Shown: positions 37,037 to 48,440 of the stretch, piece by piece
Layout of the letters: each line of letters begins with the position of its first letter
How positions within the stretch are numbered: position 1 is the first letter of the stretch
Origin: Xestospongia bergquistia
Taxonomy: Eukaryota > Porifera > Demospongiae > Haplosclerida > Petrosiidae
Reading direction: 5' to 3'
Assembly: GCA_963965975.1 (NCBI GenBank)
Contig: OZ014416.1
Location: 2,108,001 to 2,172,000 of the forward strand
DNA length: 64,000 nt
The notes under the pieces: model-generated
Databases searched by the model: none
What the model saw: only the letters and a program-made list of their open reading frames with translations
What the model was told of the DNA's origin: nothing
Made by a program: the position numbers and the translations under genes

Positions 37037-37710
37037 CCATGTAAGGTTAGTTCTGAATTACAACCCTTTTTCATTATTCAGAAGGAACTATCGTCTATTA
37101 ATGGATGCATACTCAGAGGTTCAAGAGTCTTAGTACCAGAACCAGGTCGACAAGCATTGTTAAAACAACTTCATGAAGGTCACTCAGGTATTTGTCACAT
37201 GAAGAGTTTGGCTTGGTTATACATTTGGTGGCCAGGTATGGATAAACAAATTGAAGAATTCGTAACAAATTGTGAAAAATGTCAAGTAAATCAGGCAAAT
37301 CCAGCAACCGCACAACCGATATCTTGGTCATGGCCAAGAAAACTGTGGTCAAGACTCCATTTAGATTATGCGGGACCTGTTGTAAACAAAATGTTTCTTA
37401 TCGTAGTTGATTCTCATACCAAGTGGATAGAAATTTTCCCCACCTTGACAGCAACATCCACTGCTACTATTACAAAACTAAAATGGACTTTTGCTCATTA
37501 TGGAGTTCCTCAAACTATTGTCACAGATAATGGCACATGCTTTATTAGTCAAGATCTTTGAGTCTTTTCTAAAATCCTTAGGAATACAGCATATTACAAC
37601 TGCCCCATACCACCCACAATCTAATTGGATGGCAGAGTGATGTGTGCAAATTTTTAAGAAAAGTATGAAGAAGATAACTAATGGAACTCTAGATGAACGA
37701 CTAATATAAT
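37037..37710 (+). pseudogene. Gypsy integrase, broken
   Basis: An HHCC zinc-binding region (HEGHSGICHM, WWPGMDKQI, CEKCQ) precedes a DDE core with LHLDYAGP and VTDNGTCF; the third acidic residue lies in SNWMAE after a frameshift near 37558. A stop directly follows. The chromodomain or tail and the 3' LTR are absent. Confidence 0.85.
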
Positions 37711-37942
37711 ATATTATTTGTTAAAGTCTTTTAGTAATGATGAATCAAAGAGAGACACAATAGGTACAGAAATCAGTCAAATAATATAACAACAAAAACA
37801 AGTTAGAACTATCTATCAACCAGAAAATTCTGGAAGAGTCTCAAAAAAAATTAGCACCTCTAAATAACATTATGTAATAGATCAATTAATGTCTTATGTA
37901 AACTGTCAAAAGTGTCATGTTCCAATACTCTTGTAGACTGTT

Positions 37943-38690
37943 TAGTTCTTTAGGGGCACTATCCCAGCCATCGCTCTCAATTTCTCAAACTTTCCGAGTC
38001 CTTTTGTTAACATGTCAGCAATCATTTCACTTGTTTGACAATATTTCAGTTCAATGTTGTTATTGTTCACCTGCTCTTGTATGAAGTGATATTTGAGGTT
38101 GATATGCTTCACTCTTCCATGAAATTGAGGATTCTTTGCAATTGCAATAGGAGACTGGTATCCTCATAAATTACTACAGGCTCATTTATTCCAGTTAGAT
38201 CTTCATTAAACTGCTTTAATCAAACTGCTTCGTGTGCAGCTCCAGATAAAGCTACGTATTCTGCTTCTGCTGTGGACAGAGTAACACACGATTGCTTTTT
38301 ACTCTGCCATGTGATAGCTGTACCACCAATCTGGAACAAAGTAACCAGTCATAGACTTATAGTCAATGGTGTCACCACCCCAATCAGCATCGGAGTATCA
38401 AATGATTGCTTTGGTTCGATTTGTCTTGAACAGCAATCCATAATGTGTGGTTCCTCTTAGGTATCTAAAAATACGCTTGACTGCCATCAGATGTTGAGAG
38501 GTAGGTTCTGAACAAAAATGTGCAGCAAGGCTTACTGCAAAGTAATGTCTGGACATGTTCTCATCGACACATACAACAGACTTCCAACTGCTGACTGATA
38601 GTGTGTCTTGTCAACATATTCACTGTCTTCTGTTCCTTTTGTCAACTTCAAACCAACTTCTACAGGGGTTTACAGTTCTCCATACCGAAC
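37943..38690 (-). pseudogene. Copia RNase H, broken
   Basis: Recognisable pieces: HLMAVKRIFRYLRGTTHYGL, YSDADWGGDTIDYKSMTGY, and LSTAEAEYVALSGAAHE, in changing frames with stops. These match the copia RNase H region that follows the RT. Ends near 37943. Confidence 0.82.
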
Positions 38691-38692
38691 TT

Positions 38693-39480
38693 CTATAGGA
38701 CTCCTTCTGTATAGGTTGGTTGACCAATCCAGATAGTACCAGCTCTGTGATTCTGTACTATCTTGGCACCTAGAAAGTAGTTGAGTTCTCCTAAGTCCTT
38801 CGCATCAAATCTCTTTACCAGAGCTAATTTGACTTCACTTATTCGCTTATTTCTTTTACCGGCTAGTAAGATTTCATCAACATAGATCCCAATTATGAAC
38901 GGCTCTCCACTTTTTGCAATGTATGTGCAGGGATCACTGGTTGCTTGACAAATCCATTCTTTCAGCTTTTCATCAAGGATGAAGCTCCAACATCTTGGGG
39001 CTCGCTTTAAACCATAGAGACTATGCTTGAATTTACACACTAGATTTTCCTTTCCTCGTATTATGAATCCTTCGGGTTGATCCATATACACCTCCTCCTT
39101 TAGTTTTCCATTGAGAAAAGCAGTCGTTAAATCCATTTGGTGTACATGGAGACCATCTTCTACAGCTAGTGCAAGTAGTGTCTGTAAGGATTTGAACCTT
39201 GCCATGGGACAAAAAATTTCATCATAGTCTAATCCGTATTGGTGAGAATGGCCTTTAGCAACAAGACGAGCCTTATATCTTTCCACAGACCCATCAATGT
39301 CAACCTTCCGTTTGTAGACCCATTTGCAGCCAATGGTCTTCTTACCCTTTGGCAGCTCAACTAACTCCCAGACCTCATTCACTTTAATAGATCTTATCTC
39401 CTTCTCCATTGCGTCTTTCCACTTTTCTCTTTCAGGACTGGATATTGCTTCCTTCGCTGTTACAGGTTCCTTTGCTTGTT
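38693..39480 (-). pseudogene. Copia reverse transcriptase, active-site variant
   Basis: The open stretch 38693-39409 has the motifs CKWVYKRKVDIDGSVERYKA, ARLVAKGHSHQYGLDYDEIF, VHQMDLTTAFLNG (first catalytic Asp), YMDQPEGF and SLYGLKRAPRCW. The usual YVDD active site reads YVDE (GIYVDEILLAG), so the last catalytic Asp is replaced by Glu. Unlike the rest of the element this 239-codon region has no internal stop. Confidence 0.88.
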
Positions 39481-39523
39481 TTTTAGCTGTGTAGATCCAT
39501 GTTCCATAATAGTCTGGACGTTG

Positions 39524-40449
39524 TCAAGTTTGTTCAAAATGACGAAGATTTGTTGAAGATTCTTCGTCAGACTGATTTGAGTTTGTCTCATCCTCATTAA
39601 CAGTCTGTTCCACTTCAACTTCAGAATGAGGTTCCTCAGTGCTCACATCGATTTCAACTGCAGGTTGATTGATGCCTTCCAGATCTTTCATTTGCTCCTT
39701 CTCAAATCCTAAACTGGTTTCATCAAATACTACATCTCGGCCGTGAATCACATGAGCTTTAATCAGGTTGTAGAGCCTGTATCCTTTTGTGACATCTCCA
39801 TAACCAAGGAAGATACACCTTCTTGCTTTTGGGTTCAATGTCTTCCTTTCATCCTTTGGGATGTGGGAATACGCTGCGCATCCAAATACTCTCAGATTAT
39901 TCACACTTGGCTTCTTTTCACTCCAAGCTTGAAAGGTGTCATTCCAAGGACAGTTGAGTTTGAGCTCCGGTTTCTCAGAAAAACTGCAGTTGAGAGTGCT
40001 TCTGCCCAAAACTTGTGTGGCAGTTGAGCATCAGTTAACATTGATCGAACACTCTCAACTAGGATTCTGTTAAGCCTTTCAGCCACTCCATTCTGTTCAG
40101 GATTTTTCGGAACAAGTAATTTCCCTTCAGCCTTTAGGTAGTCACTGAACTCTCTGGATGTGTATTCTCCACCTTTGTCTGTACGGAAAATCTTCAATCG
40201 GTAGTCAGACATTCATTACACAAGAGATTTCCACTCCAGGAATTTACTGAAAACTTCACTTTTGCAGTTCAGAAAATACACCCATGTATAGTGAGTTTTG
40301 TCATCCATGAAGGTGAGGAAGTATCTCACTCCACTCAATGATTCAGCACCCAATGGTCCACATACGTCACTATGAACCAAACAAAGAGGTACTTCAGCTC
40401 TTTTTCTACCTCCACTTGGAAAAGGAGTTTTGTGTAATTTACCCTCCAC
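39524..40449 (-). pseudogene. Copia integrase, split
   Basis: LVHSDVCGPLGAESLSGVRY (first Asp) at about 40380, FRTDKGGEYTSREF (second Asp; usual N-G replaced by K-G) at about 40180, and PEQNGVAERLNRILVESVRS (Glu) near 40100 form the DDE core. A frame change around 39905 leads to RVFGCAAYSHIPKDER and CIFLGYGDVTKGYRLY. The product is broken into at least three frames. Confidence 0.85.
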
Positions 40450-41010
40450 ACAGGACTTACAAAAGGGCCTTTGCTTGGATGTGTTGTATGCCTTATGAAC
40501 TCCTTCAACTCAGCATTCAATTGAACACCACTCACATGGACTTGATCATTTTTCACCTGTTGACAGTTCAGGTAATAGAGGTTTCCTCTCCTGACACCAC
40601 CACCAACAACTTTGTATCCCGATCCAAAATCTGACAGTCATTGAAATAGAATTCGACTCTCTTTGCCACTTCAGTTACCTTCAATACACTCAGCAAGTTA
40701 TATGCCAACTTTGGTACATAGAGTACATTATGTAGTTGACATCGCTTGGTCTTGCCATTTTCCAATATAAGCTCTAGAGCAACATTACCAGCTTCAGTAG
40801 CACTTAAAGTATGTCCATCACCCAAAATAACATCATGTGGCTTCTTCAGGTGTGAATCTCTACAAATGATCTTCTGTCATTGCAGATGTGACAAGTCACA
40901 CCCAATTGACTATCCAACTGTCTCCTTCGCTAGAGTCCACTGTTGACAATACTTGACATACCATTAGACCAATCTCATTGTATTCTGAGTCACTGCTATT
41001 ACTCCCTTCA
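40450..41010 (-). pseudogene. Copia protease and GAG-pre-integrase remnants
   Basis: GDSWIV at about 40910 stands where copia elements have the (W)IVDSGA protease motif, but the catalytic Asp is Asn and a stop follows. Next come GDGHTLSATEAGNVAL and LHNVLYVPKLAYNLLSV (40568-40825), typical of the copia protease to GAG-pre-integrase region. The CKSCVEGK motif of the pre-integrase domain follows near 40455. Inactive. Confidence 0.8.
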
Positions 41011-41189
41011 ACTAAACAATGGGAACAGAAAGATAATATATTGATTATGGTAGTTGCTAAATGACCATAATGCATGAATAGTGATAATTGCCACATTGGA
41101 CTGGAACTAACAACATTTAAATACAACACGAAGCTTTTCATCGAGCTTGAAGTCATTTTCTGCATTTTGTACTTTGCTTCAATCATTTC

Positions 41190-43280
41190 AATCTATTACA
41201 TTGTATCATTCATTATGGAATATTGTTGATACTCATATGATTTAATAATCCCAAAGTTGTTTTCTAAAGAAACTAGATAGATCCAATTATTATAAGTAAT
41301 ACATGTCTTTATTCTTCACATAGTTTTTGTTAAAACAACCTTTAGTTCATGAATTCATTAATAGTTCAGTATGATAGCTCTGGAGTTATTAGACCACATG
41401 ATTTCTCCCAATTGTTTAGTGTTTGCAAAAATTATACATTTTAGGTGGTTGTATGTATGTATATGAGACAATGTGTTTTATGAGACTTCTGATCTATACA
41501 TGCGTTTTTAAGAAAACCACACAAACATTTACTTGTGGATTTTGAATCTTGAACATTTAATTGTTAGTAATCCTTACAAATGAAACAGAAAATTTCTGCC
41601 AGTTTGTTATAACCAGTTTTTAAATCTAAGTATGATTATATGATTATTATATGACTACTTACTGGATTCAGTCTTGCTTAGTGATTACAAGTGCCATTGA
41701 CACTGATTGATTGCATTTTGACAGTTTAATTCAATGTATTGTTACAAGTAGACAGTTTAATTCAATGTATTGTTACAAATAGACAGTTTAATTCAATGTA
41801 TTGTTACAAGTAGACAGTTTAATTCAATGTATTGTTACAAGTAGACAGTTTAATTCAATGTATTGTTACAAGTAGAATAACAAATCTCTAAACTTAACTA
41901 ACCATGTAATTAATCAGTCATTGATAATTATACTGATTATAATTATAGGAAGATACAAGTGACCAAAACATTGCATACACGTATGATTGTTGGGAATTAA
42001 TTTATTACACAAACTTTGTCCATGTTTCAAATTGATACTGTTTACAGAAATGAAAACATAAATACATTTGTATAATAGTAAAAATCTATTAAATGATTTA
42101 GAAAATTTCCCTTATATATATCACCTTACAAGTTGCTTACATATTGAGTTTTAATTGTGATAAATAGAAATTTACTTTAATCTATCAAAATTCTAAACTT
42201 TATATATTAATTATAGTGCTATTAATTCTGGTTTTAATTTCTATACTGATGTTGCTATATTTTAATCCCTATTTGCCTGTTATTTAAATTAAAATGGAAG
42301 TTTTTGGTAATGACAAATTATAGAGGGAATTAAAAAACTGTTAGTTTAGAGGATCAAATGAAAATGTTTTAAATTGTAGAATGAATGAATGATAAATTCC
42401 ATATATGCAATATACACAATTGCATTATAAAACTGATACTCTTATAAAAGTTAAATTACAACTATCTACTATGGAATGTTTTATATACCAAGAAAGGTTA
42501 TTGCATATATATACACATTACATTCATTTATTTCACAATTTAAAATATTTTAATTTTAATCTTACCAAACTGTTGATTACTGTGTCACATTTTCCATGTT
42601 TGTTTATAGCATAATGGAGGAGTGTCATACTATAGAGCAAATATTAATGAAGTCACAAACATTCAGCAGCTTATCAACAAGACTACTCGGACTATTTATT
42701 ACTCAGCAAATACATACTGATGCTTAAAGAAAGATATAACAAAACATAATGCATTATTTTAAGGTTGAGATCTTTATACATTGTACTTTATGCTTAAAAA
42801 AAGAGTCCAGATGATTTTCTAAGTTCTGCACACATGTCTATATGTCCTAGTCCAGGTATTCTGACCTTCCGACAATTTGGTTTACCCTAAAACGTTTAAA
42901 GCACAAGAAAATTAATAAAATTATGAGAGCTTCTAGATGCACACAAATACTTCATTGATGATTAGAAGCTAGTACATACTTACTGGAAAGAATACATACA
43001 ATGACATCTACTATTTGGGAAGTCGAAACACCATTATGATGTTAGTCAAACACCACTTAGATTACTAGAAAATATCACAGTTGAACAAAGTCATTGCATG
43101 TGTATGGCCGGGCTGGCTAAAAACACATATTGCAGTCATTTTTAGTATTCATAGTTAGAGACATGCTAACATTTGTGTTTATAGAGAGACGAGCACTGTA
43201 ACATACTAGGTTACTTGAAAAGCCTTGACTTACATGTATTAATTATATATTCATTATTATTGTGTATTATTATGTCATTG
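41190..43280. other. Intergenic, left arm of an inverted duplication
   Basis: Positions 41580-42060 are an inverted, diverged match to 62900-63275, and 42995-43190 match 62640-62855 inverted. This is the outer flank of the paired genes 44066 (+) and 62457 (-). No gene; the open frame at 42405-42614 has no coding features. Confidence 0.55.
41720..41874 (+). repeat. Minisatellite, five 31-bp units
   Basis: Units start at 41720, 41751, 41782, 41813 and 41844, each GACAGTTTAATTCAATGTAT followed by 11 bp; nearly identical (one G/A difference). The inverted paralogue at 63100-63145 carries a single unit, so the array expanded after the duplication. Confidence 0.95.
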
Positions 43281-43287
43281 TAAAACG

Positions 43288-43650
43288 TACGGAAGCAGCA
43301 GACGGACATTCCAATTCCTTTCTTCCGCGAAACCTTGGTGACGTATTTAAAAATTCCAATTTACGATCCAGTTGATGAGTCCAATTTCTCATTCCTAATT
43401 CCAATTTTGGCGTGTGCGCCATTTGTAGGCTTTTCTTGTTACTTAATAAAACGCGGAGCTCGATTACCACGAGCCGTCACTTAGAATATAGCGTCAGCGA
43501 GATGTTTCCAGTTAGGTTGGGCCCCTGACTTTGGTTGTACATTGTAGTTCGATTATTTACAGAAGCCGAGAACGGACATTAAAACTCCGTATAACCCCGT
43601 TATATTGAAATTGGAAATAGGAATTGGAAAGTCCGTCTGAGGCTTCCATA
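43288..43650 (+). mobile_element. MITE family B, copy 2 (363 bp)
   Basis: Ends TACGGAAGCAGCAGACGG and CCGTCTGAGGCTTCCATA. It is flanked by AAAACG (43282-43287) and AAAACC (43651-43656), a 6-bp target duplication with one mismatch, agreeing with copy 1 at 23310. It has an extra CGCGGAGCTCGATTAC stretch absent from copy 1. The paired locus upstream of the 62457 gene lacks this block. Confidence 0.85.
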
Positions 43651-43659
43651 AAAACCGAA

Positions 43660-43865
43660 TGCTTTTAGCATTTTTGTCAGTTGTCATAGTTGTTGTATTT
43701 TCCACAGTTGTTATAGCTATCATTATTATTATAATTATTGTCATTAGCTCAGTTGTCAGTTGTACAAATAGTCGGTTTAGTAATTCTTCGAGTCCTCAGG
43801 TCAAGCTTGTGACTACTGTGTTCTGTAAGTATTCTCTAATTCACTCGGTCACTACAATGCAAGCA
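43660..43865 (+). repeat. Small dispersed repeat with a hydrophobic frame, copy 2
   Basis: Inverted relative of 16915-17075. Abuts MITE B copy 2. Frame: Val/Ile-rich run, SVVSCT, then HSVTT. It contains about 45 bp not in copy 1, ending in TGTAAGTATT, which looks like a splice donor. Not present at the paired locus near 62600. Confidence 0.5.
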
Positions 43866-43959
43866 TATCAAATCTAAACATTGTACGTCATAATGCAAAT
43901 TGCAATTATAACTAAGCAGGACTTGTTTGTTGGTATACTGGGGGAGTAAGTACTACTAT

Positions 43960-43999
43960 TTCGCCCACAACTTCCTGTAAGTCTCAACAAAAAGACGCC
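43960..43999 (+). promoter_or_regulatory. Family promoter of the 44066 gene
   Basis: TTCGCCCACAACTTCC at 43960-43975 and AAAAAGACGCC at 43989-43999, with the ATG 66 bp after the second box. The block from here to the ATG is highly similar to that of the 62457 gene on the other strand. Confidence 0.65.
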
Positions 44000-44065
44000 G
44001 ATCGAATGCAATTGCAATCCCTCGCACTTGACGATTCTATTATCAGCTAGCAGACTAAGATCATA

Positions 44066-45249
44066 ATGGCTCAAACGAGTCTACTTTTGCAGATAATTGC
44101 TATAGCAATATATGCATTGGCCATTATTTTTCTGGTGATTGCTGCAGGGCTTTTTGGAGATGCACATAGGCGTTTTAATGAACAGGAGACTACCGATACC
44201 GACATGTGCATTTTGTACTTCAAAAAGAGTGATGTTAAATTTACTAGTAACTCCATTTGTATTTTTTCCATTGTTGGTGAAGTCCTGGCTGCTCTAGGTT
44301 TGGTAGTTTTAGTAATACTAAGTATTGTCAAACTTGTAGGCAAACTCATTGGGTGAGTTGTTATATAAAAAGTTAAAATTGTTGATAGAATGAAGTAACT
44401 GGCAGTATTTTGCAGAAATAAAATAGTTCTTATTGTGGAAATTTCGATCCTGTTGTTATCTGGTATATTTGCTTTAATTGTTGCAATAATTCTTAGCTCT
44501 GGATGGGGAGTGACATGTGATACAATTAATGACGTGTAAGTTATAATTAAGTAATTCAGTTAATTATAATTGCGAATATAATTTTCTTTCATTTTTATTG
44601 TTTTTAGAGCTAGGTCTGTAGGTGGCTTTGACTGCAATACTGACTATCTAAAACAAATCACAACTTCAGTTGTAAGTAAAATAAAGACATATAGATCTAT
44701 TTATATGAATGATCTGGTTAATTCATGTAAAGCAATACTATACACACTTTATAATATTGTTCATGACAATATCTGTCAATTTCATATCGGTAAGAAAAAT
44801 GCAATCAAGGTTGAACATAATGTTTAATACATAAATAATTTTTAAGAAAAAGAGATTGATTGCATGCTGAAATATGTGACTTGATTTGCAATAAGCGACC
44901 AGATCTGTCAAAGCATTTAATTTGTGACATGATTTATGAAAAGGATTCACTGTTAAAACACATCTAAAACAAGTTTATATACATACATGCAGTTACCATA
45001 AACAGTTGTGTATAAATAATAGCTGTATGTAAACTGCATGTTGTTAAGATGTTTTAACAGTGGTGCTGTGCTTTTTCATGAATCATATCACAAATGTTTT
45101 GCCAGAAGTGGTCCCTTATTGTCACATATTCTTTACATTAAAACATTTTATTGTCACAGGTGTTTTCTGTCTTTGGTGTTGTTGCAGTTGTTGGAAGTTC
45201 TATCATCACTATAATAATTGCTGTACTTGGGTCACAGGAGAGCAAATAA
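44066..45249 (+). CDS. Four-TM family protein, intact, 186 aa
   Basis: Exons are 44066-44352, 44416-44535, 44608-44671 and 45160-45249, with intron phases 2, 2 and 0. TM1 is at about residues 4-29 (YALAIIFLVIAAGLFG). Loop 1 has cysteines in MCILYF and SICIFSI. TM2 is at about residues 67-92 (VGEVLAALGLVVLVIL). TM3 lies in exon 2 (ILLLSGIFALIVAIIL), followed by WGVTCD. Loop 2 has FDCN, TM4 is at about residues 158-180, and the tail is GSQESK. It is closest to the inverted gene 61533-62457. Intron 3 holds a 252-bp MITE that the paralogue lacks. Function unknown; a plasma- or vesicle-membrane tetraspan-type protein is a guess from topology. Confidence 0.88.
44875..45126. mobile_element. MITE family A, copy 1 (252 bp), in intron 3
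   Basis: Long inverted arms start TGTGACTTGATTTGCAATAA and end in GTCACA. TA (44873-44874 and 45127-45128) flanks both sides. The paralogous intron near 61640 reads GAAATATTCTTT with a single TA, an empty site. TA target choice suggests a Tc1/mariner-type transposase acting in trans. Confidence 0.9.
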
Positions 45250-46289
45250 TTTATAAATGAACAAACATCATCGTTAGATTATATAAGTGCTTATTTTTTC
45301 CCAAAAAATATTAAAAGTTAAACTTTTTCTTGTCATTGTAGTGACTAGTACTTCTTTTATTGCATTGTTGTTATCACATTTTTAGTATTGACATTTTTCC
45401 GAAAATATTTTATAAGAAATGCAATGTAACTATAAATCAGTAAAATATATTGATTGTGCAATATATAGCAACTCTTCTATTTGTATAGATGAATATATTA
45501 GAATATAATGAATATCTAGATATATTATATCGGCCATTTTGTTGACAATGAGTAGTATGGTAGTTAATAAGTTGACAGTCTATCGGTATATAAATGCATG
45601 CATTAGATGGATGAACAGATAGATGGATAGATAGATGGATGATATATGGGTTAATGATATAATTGGACAGTGGGCTGATAAATGGATGGACATATCGATA
45701 GATGAATCATTAGTTGTGGAAAGTAATATAAAGTAAATCACTATTTGAATAACTAACATCCTAAGAAGTAGTTGAGGAAGGAGGTTTATTTGTATAGATA
45801 CTACACAAAATGGATGTGAAACAACATTCAACTGAATGTGTACATGAGGAGCAACAAGTTACCATGGTTATTACACTTGCTAAGCTTCATACAAGTGAAT
45901 CACTGAATTTGACTAATTATTCCATGTTGCAAGTAATTGAAAATAATGCATTAACTGATACAAACAATAAATAACTAAGTCATCATCATCACAAACTGCA
46001 GTTATTCTTCACCAATACAGTTTTCTTTAAGTCATATCTGCTTTTGCTCTTCTCAAGATATCTGTTCCAAAAAAGATACTAACAAGAAAAAATAAAACGT
46101 TAGTGGAAATGCTACATCAGTACAAGCATATCAGACTTGCTATACCCTATATTCATAACTTATATTGATTACTCTATAGCTACTGACAGAATGTTATCAA
46201 AGGCATTCTTGAATAATTAAAAAATTAAATTGCAGATAGTCTTCTTGACATGACCTAGTCCAAGCGCTTAAAAACAACTGCTGCAAGCA
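45250..46289. other. 3' flank of the 44066 gene
   Basis: Includes a GATA/GATG tetranucleotide tract at about 45600-45645. No gene seen; open frames here come from low-complexity sequence. Confidence 0.45.
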
Positions 46290-47560
46290 AACAAGCATGA
46301 TCAACAAGCAGTTTGTTTTACTTGATCTATGTAGAATTTAATTATGCCTATATATGGACCTGGTTAGGTGTCTTTATATATATATATATATATTGTTAGG
46401 TGTCTCTAGTTTAATTTCATAATTATACAACTTACTAATGTTTGCACTATAAATGCAATCATGAAATTATAAAGCAATTAACCTATCACTGATATCACTT
46501 ATAAAATACCCTCACTTGTACAAATACAATTATACCTGTCAATCACAACTTAGACAATGTAATCACCCACATACACTAGTAATTCTTACAAATCAAACTA
46601 AAATTATATTTATATGGTCAGCATATGAGTTGCTTCTGAGTTGATATAGTAAACAAACTAATCCTTATGACAAATATACAATTGATACAGATTAAATAAA
46701 ATAGATGTAGTACATCTGAATATACCTAATAGGAATAACTTATATAATTGTAAGTCATTTGTTCTACAATTGTTTCGATGGTACTGCTGCTGTTGTAAGG
46801 AACATCTAACCACAATCCTTACAATTTTATTTATATTGTCGGTGATTCTATATTATTGTAGTAAACAAACCTCCTTTTATGAGAACATACATATAGATAC
46901 AAATGGATCAACTCAAGTAAAACGGACGTAGTCCTTCTGAATATACCTATTAAGATAACAAGAATATAATTTAATGGAACTGCTATTGCTGTAATGGATT
47001 AATTATTGTTAATTTTGAAGATTAGAGAATTAACAGAATCTACAGCACTGTATGCTCAATAAAATTTCTAGTAGTAATAAAACTCAGAAGCTTTGATCTG
47101 ATCAAAACCTGATAAGATACAAACACTATAGCCTAATATATGATATATAATGAGTCATATTACTGTTATAATAGATTGATTGTGAGTTTAACTGATCAAT
47201 AGTCACTTGAGCTGTATGCATCTCCAATAAGTCTTAACAACATAGACTGTTTTGACTACTAATTACTATGGAATGTCTAGTTTATGGGCATATCACTATT
47301 ACAAATACCATATAGTAACAACCCAGCGCTCATCCATGAAAATTTATTTGTCTATTATAACTGAGACATTATTTAACTAATGAGATGTATAAACGTAGTC
47401 TTGATATCACACAACTGTTAATCAGTACATTTTAGTTATGACACTGTCTCATACTGTGTACATAAATGACTAACCCAATTTATACTGCATGGTTAAATAA
47501 TATCAAGTTAATTGGAAAAGTAGTAATACTCAATGTTATCTAAAGCAGCCTAAAATACTT
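46290..47560. repeat. Segmental duplicate (direct to 29380, inverted to 56290)
   Basis: 46290-46690 matches 29380-30060 directly. 46560-47560 matches 56290-57130 in inverse orientation (for example TCTATTATAACTGAGACATT and its complement). No gene. Confidence 0.6.
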
Positions 47561-47960
47561 CATTCAATACTATATTAGTTTGTTGTTAATCTCATTAATT
47601 ATATTAAGCATATCAACATGTACAATAGTATGTGTACATGGCTTCTCCTAATTTACCACCATAAAATTAGATAGTTTGTACAATCATTTCAATTACCTAA
47701 TATTTTAATAAGTTCTAATTAGCCACGTGTCCATACATTCATATAATTATAAACTCCCAATCTCACAACATATTATTATAATACATAAAACCCTAAAGAA
47801 TGCTGATGGCATAATTATATCAATTAGTAAAGCAGTTAAGATCAATCTCAATCTTTCAATGTTTCTATAGGAAATAATGTTATACATTAAATGATTATCA
47901 AACCATTTCAAATGGGGGAAAGGGACATGTGTCCCATATATTGTCCAGTCAGGTAATCAC
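47480..47960. repeat. Segmental duplicate, inverted to 50810-51230
   Basis: Shared pieces include AGTAATACTCAATGTTATCT, ATTAAGCATATCAACAT and GTGTCCATACATTCAT, all in reverse complement at 50810-51230. Marks an eroded inverted duplication with a centre near 49.3 kb. Confidence 0.6.
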
Positions 47961-48269
47961 TTCCATAGTTGTTCAGGGCACTTCATGGGTGTAATGGTGC
48001 TGGCAAGAGACTTGATTGATTTTCCTGACATAGGCTAAGATTTAAGAGCTTTCATCTTACGGTTTCATGAGCACATGCCTGCGTATGTCCAGATGTAGAT
48101 ACACTACTTTGTGAGACCCCACCTCTGTTTACAACAAGAAGCCATTCTTGGAATTTCTCCAGTTTCATCAAAGAGGTATAATAGAGGTTGATCAGTAGAC
48201 TCAATTTAAAAAAAAATTAACATAAAAGATACCTGTAAAGTTTCTTGGTGCTGTGCCAACGCCACAAGG

Positions 48270-48440
48270 ACATGTTAAAACATTGGCTAGGAGAGGTCAT
48301 AGTGTACAAATAAGGACTCAGACTGTAATGCCACTTTAGTGATCTTAAATGTTTCATCCTGTTTATGATTCCGTGACCATCTTTTGTTACAAATAATACA
48401 CCATATGGCCAGTGGCATAATAATTTTACCACCACCTGCT
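48270..48440 (-). repeat. Inverted match to 49920-50200
   Basis: The minus-strand sequence (GATGGTCACGGAATCATAAA then ATGAAACATTTAAGATC) recurs on the plus strand at 49922-50010. It gives an open frame of 73 codons on the minus strand (WPYGVLFVTKDGHGIINRM) that the other copy does not keep. No known domain. Confidence 0.5.

Larger units (their letters stand above)
34266..37710 (+). mobile_element. Dead Ty3/gypsy LTR retrotransposon
   Basis: Order: LTR end, primer-binding region (34269-34283), gag, protease, reverse transcriptase, RNase H, integrase. The order RT-RH before integrase makes it Ty3/gypsy. Many stops and frameshifts affect every domain. The 3' end, including polypurine tract and 3' LTR, is missing after about 37710, where the sequence soon passes into a copia element on the other strand. 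Confidence 0.9.
37940..41010 (-). mobile_element. Dead Ty1/copia retrotransposon
   Basis: On the minus strand the order is protease remnant, GAG-pre-integrase, integrase, reverse transcriptase, RNase H. Integrase before RT makes it copia. It ends near 37943 with a tail recognisable from copia polyproteins (ESLRN*ERWLG). No LTRs or primer site could be placed at either end, so both ends are probably truncated. Stops occur in most domains. Confidence 0.88.

Noticed and set aside
41720-41874. Regularly spaced 31-bp repeats resembling a CRISPR array
   Set aside because: The units are contiguous with no unique spacers, and the host is an animal genome with introns; it is a minisatellite.
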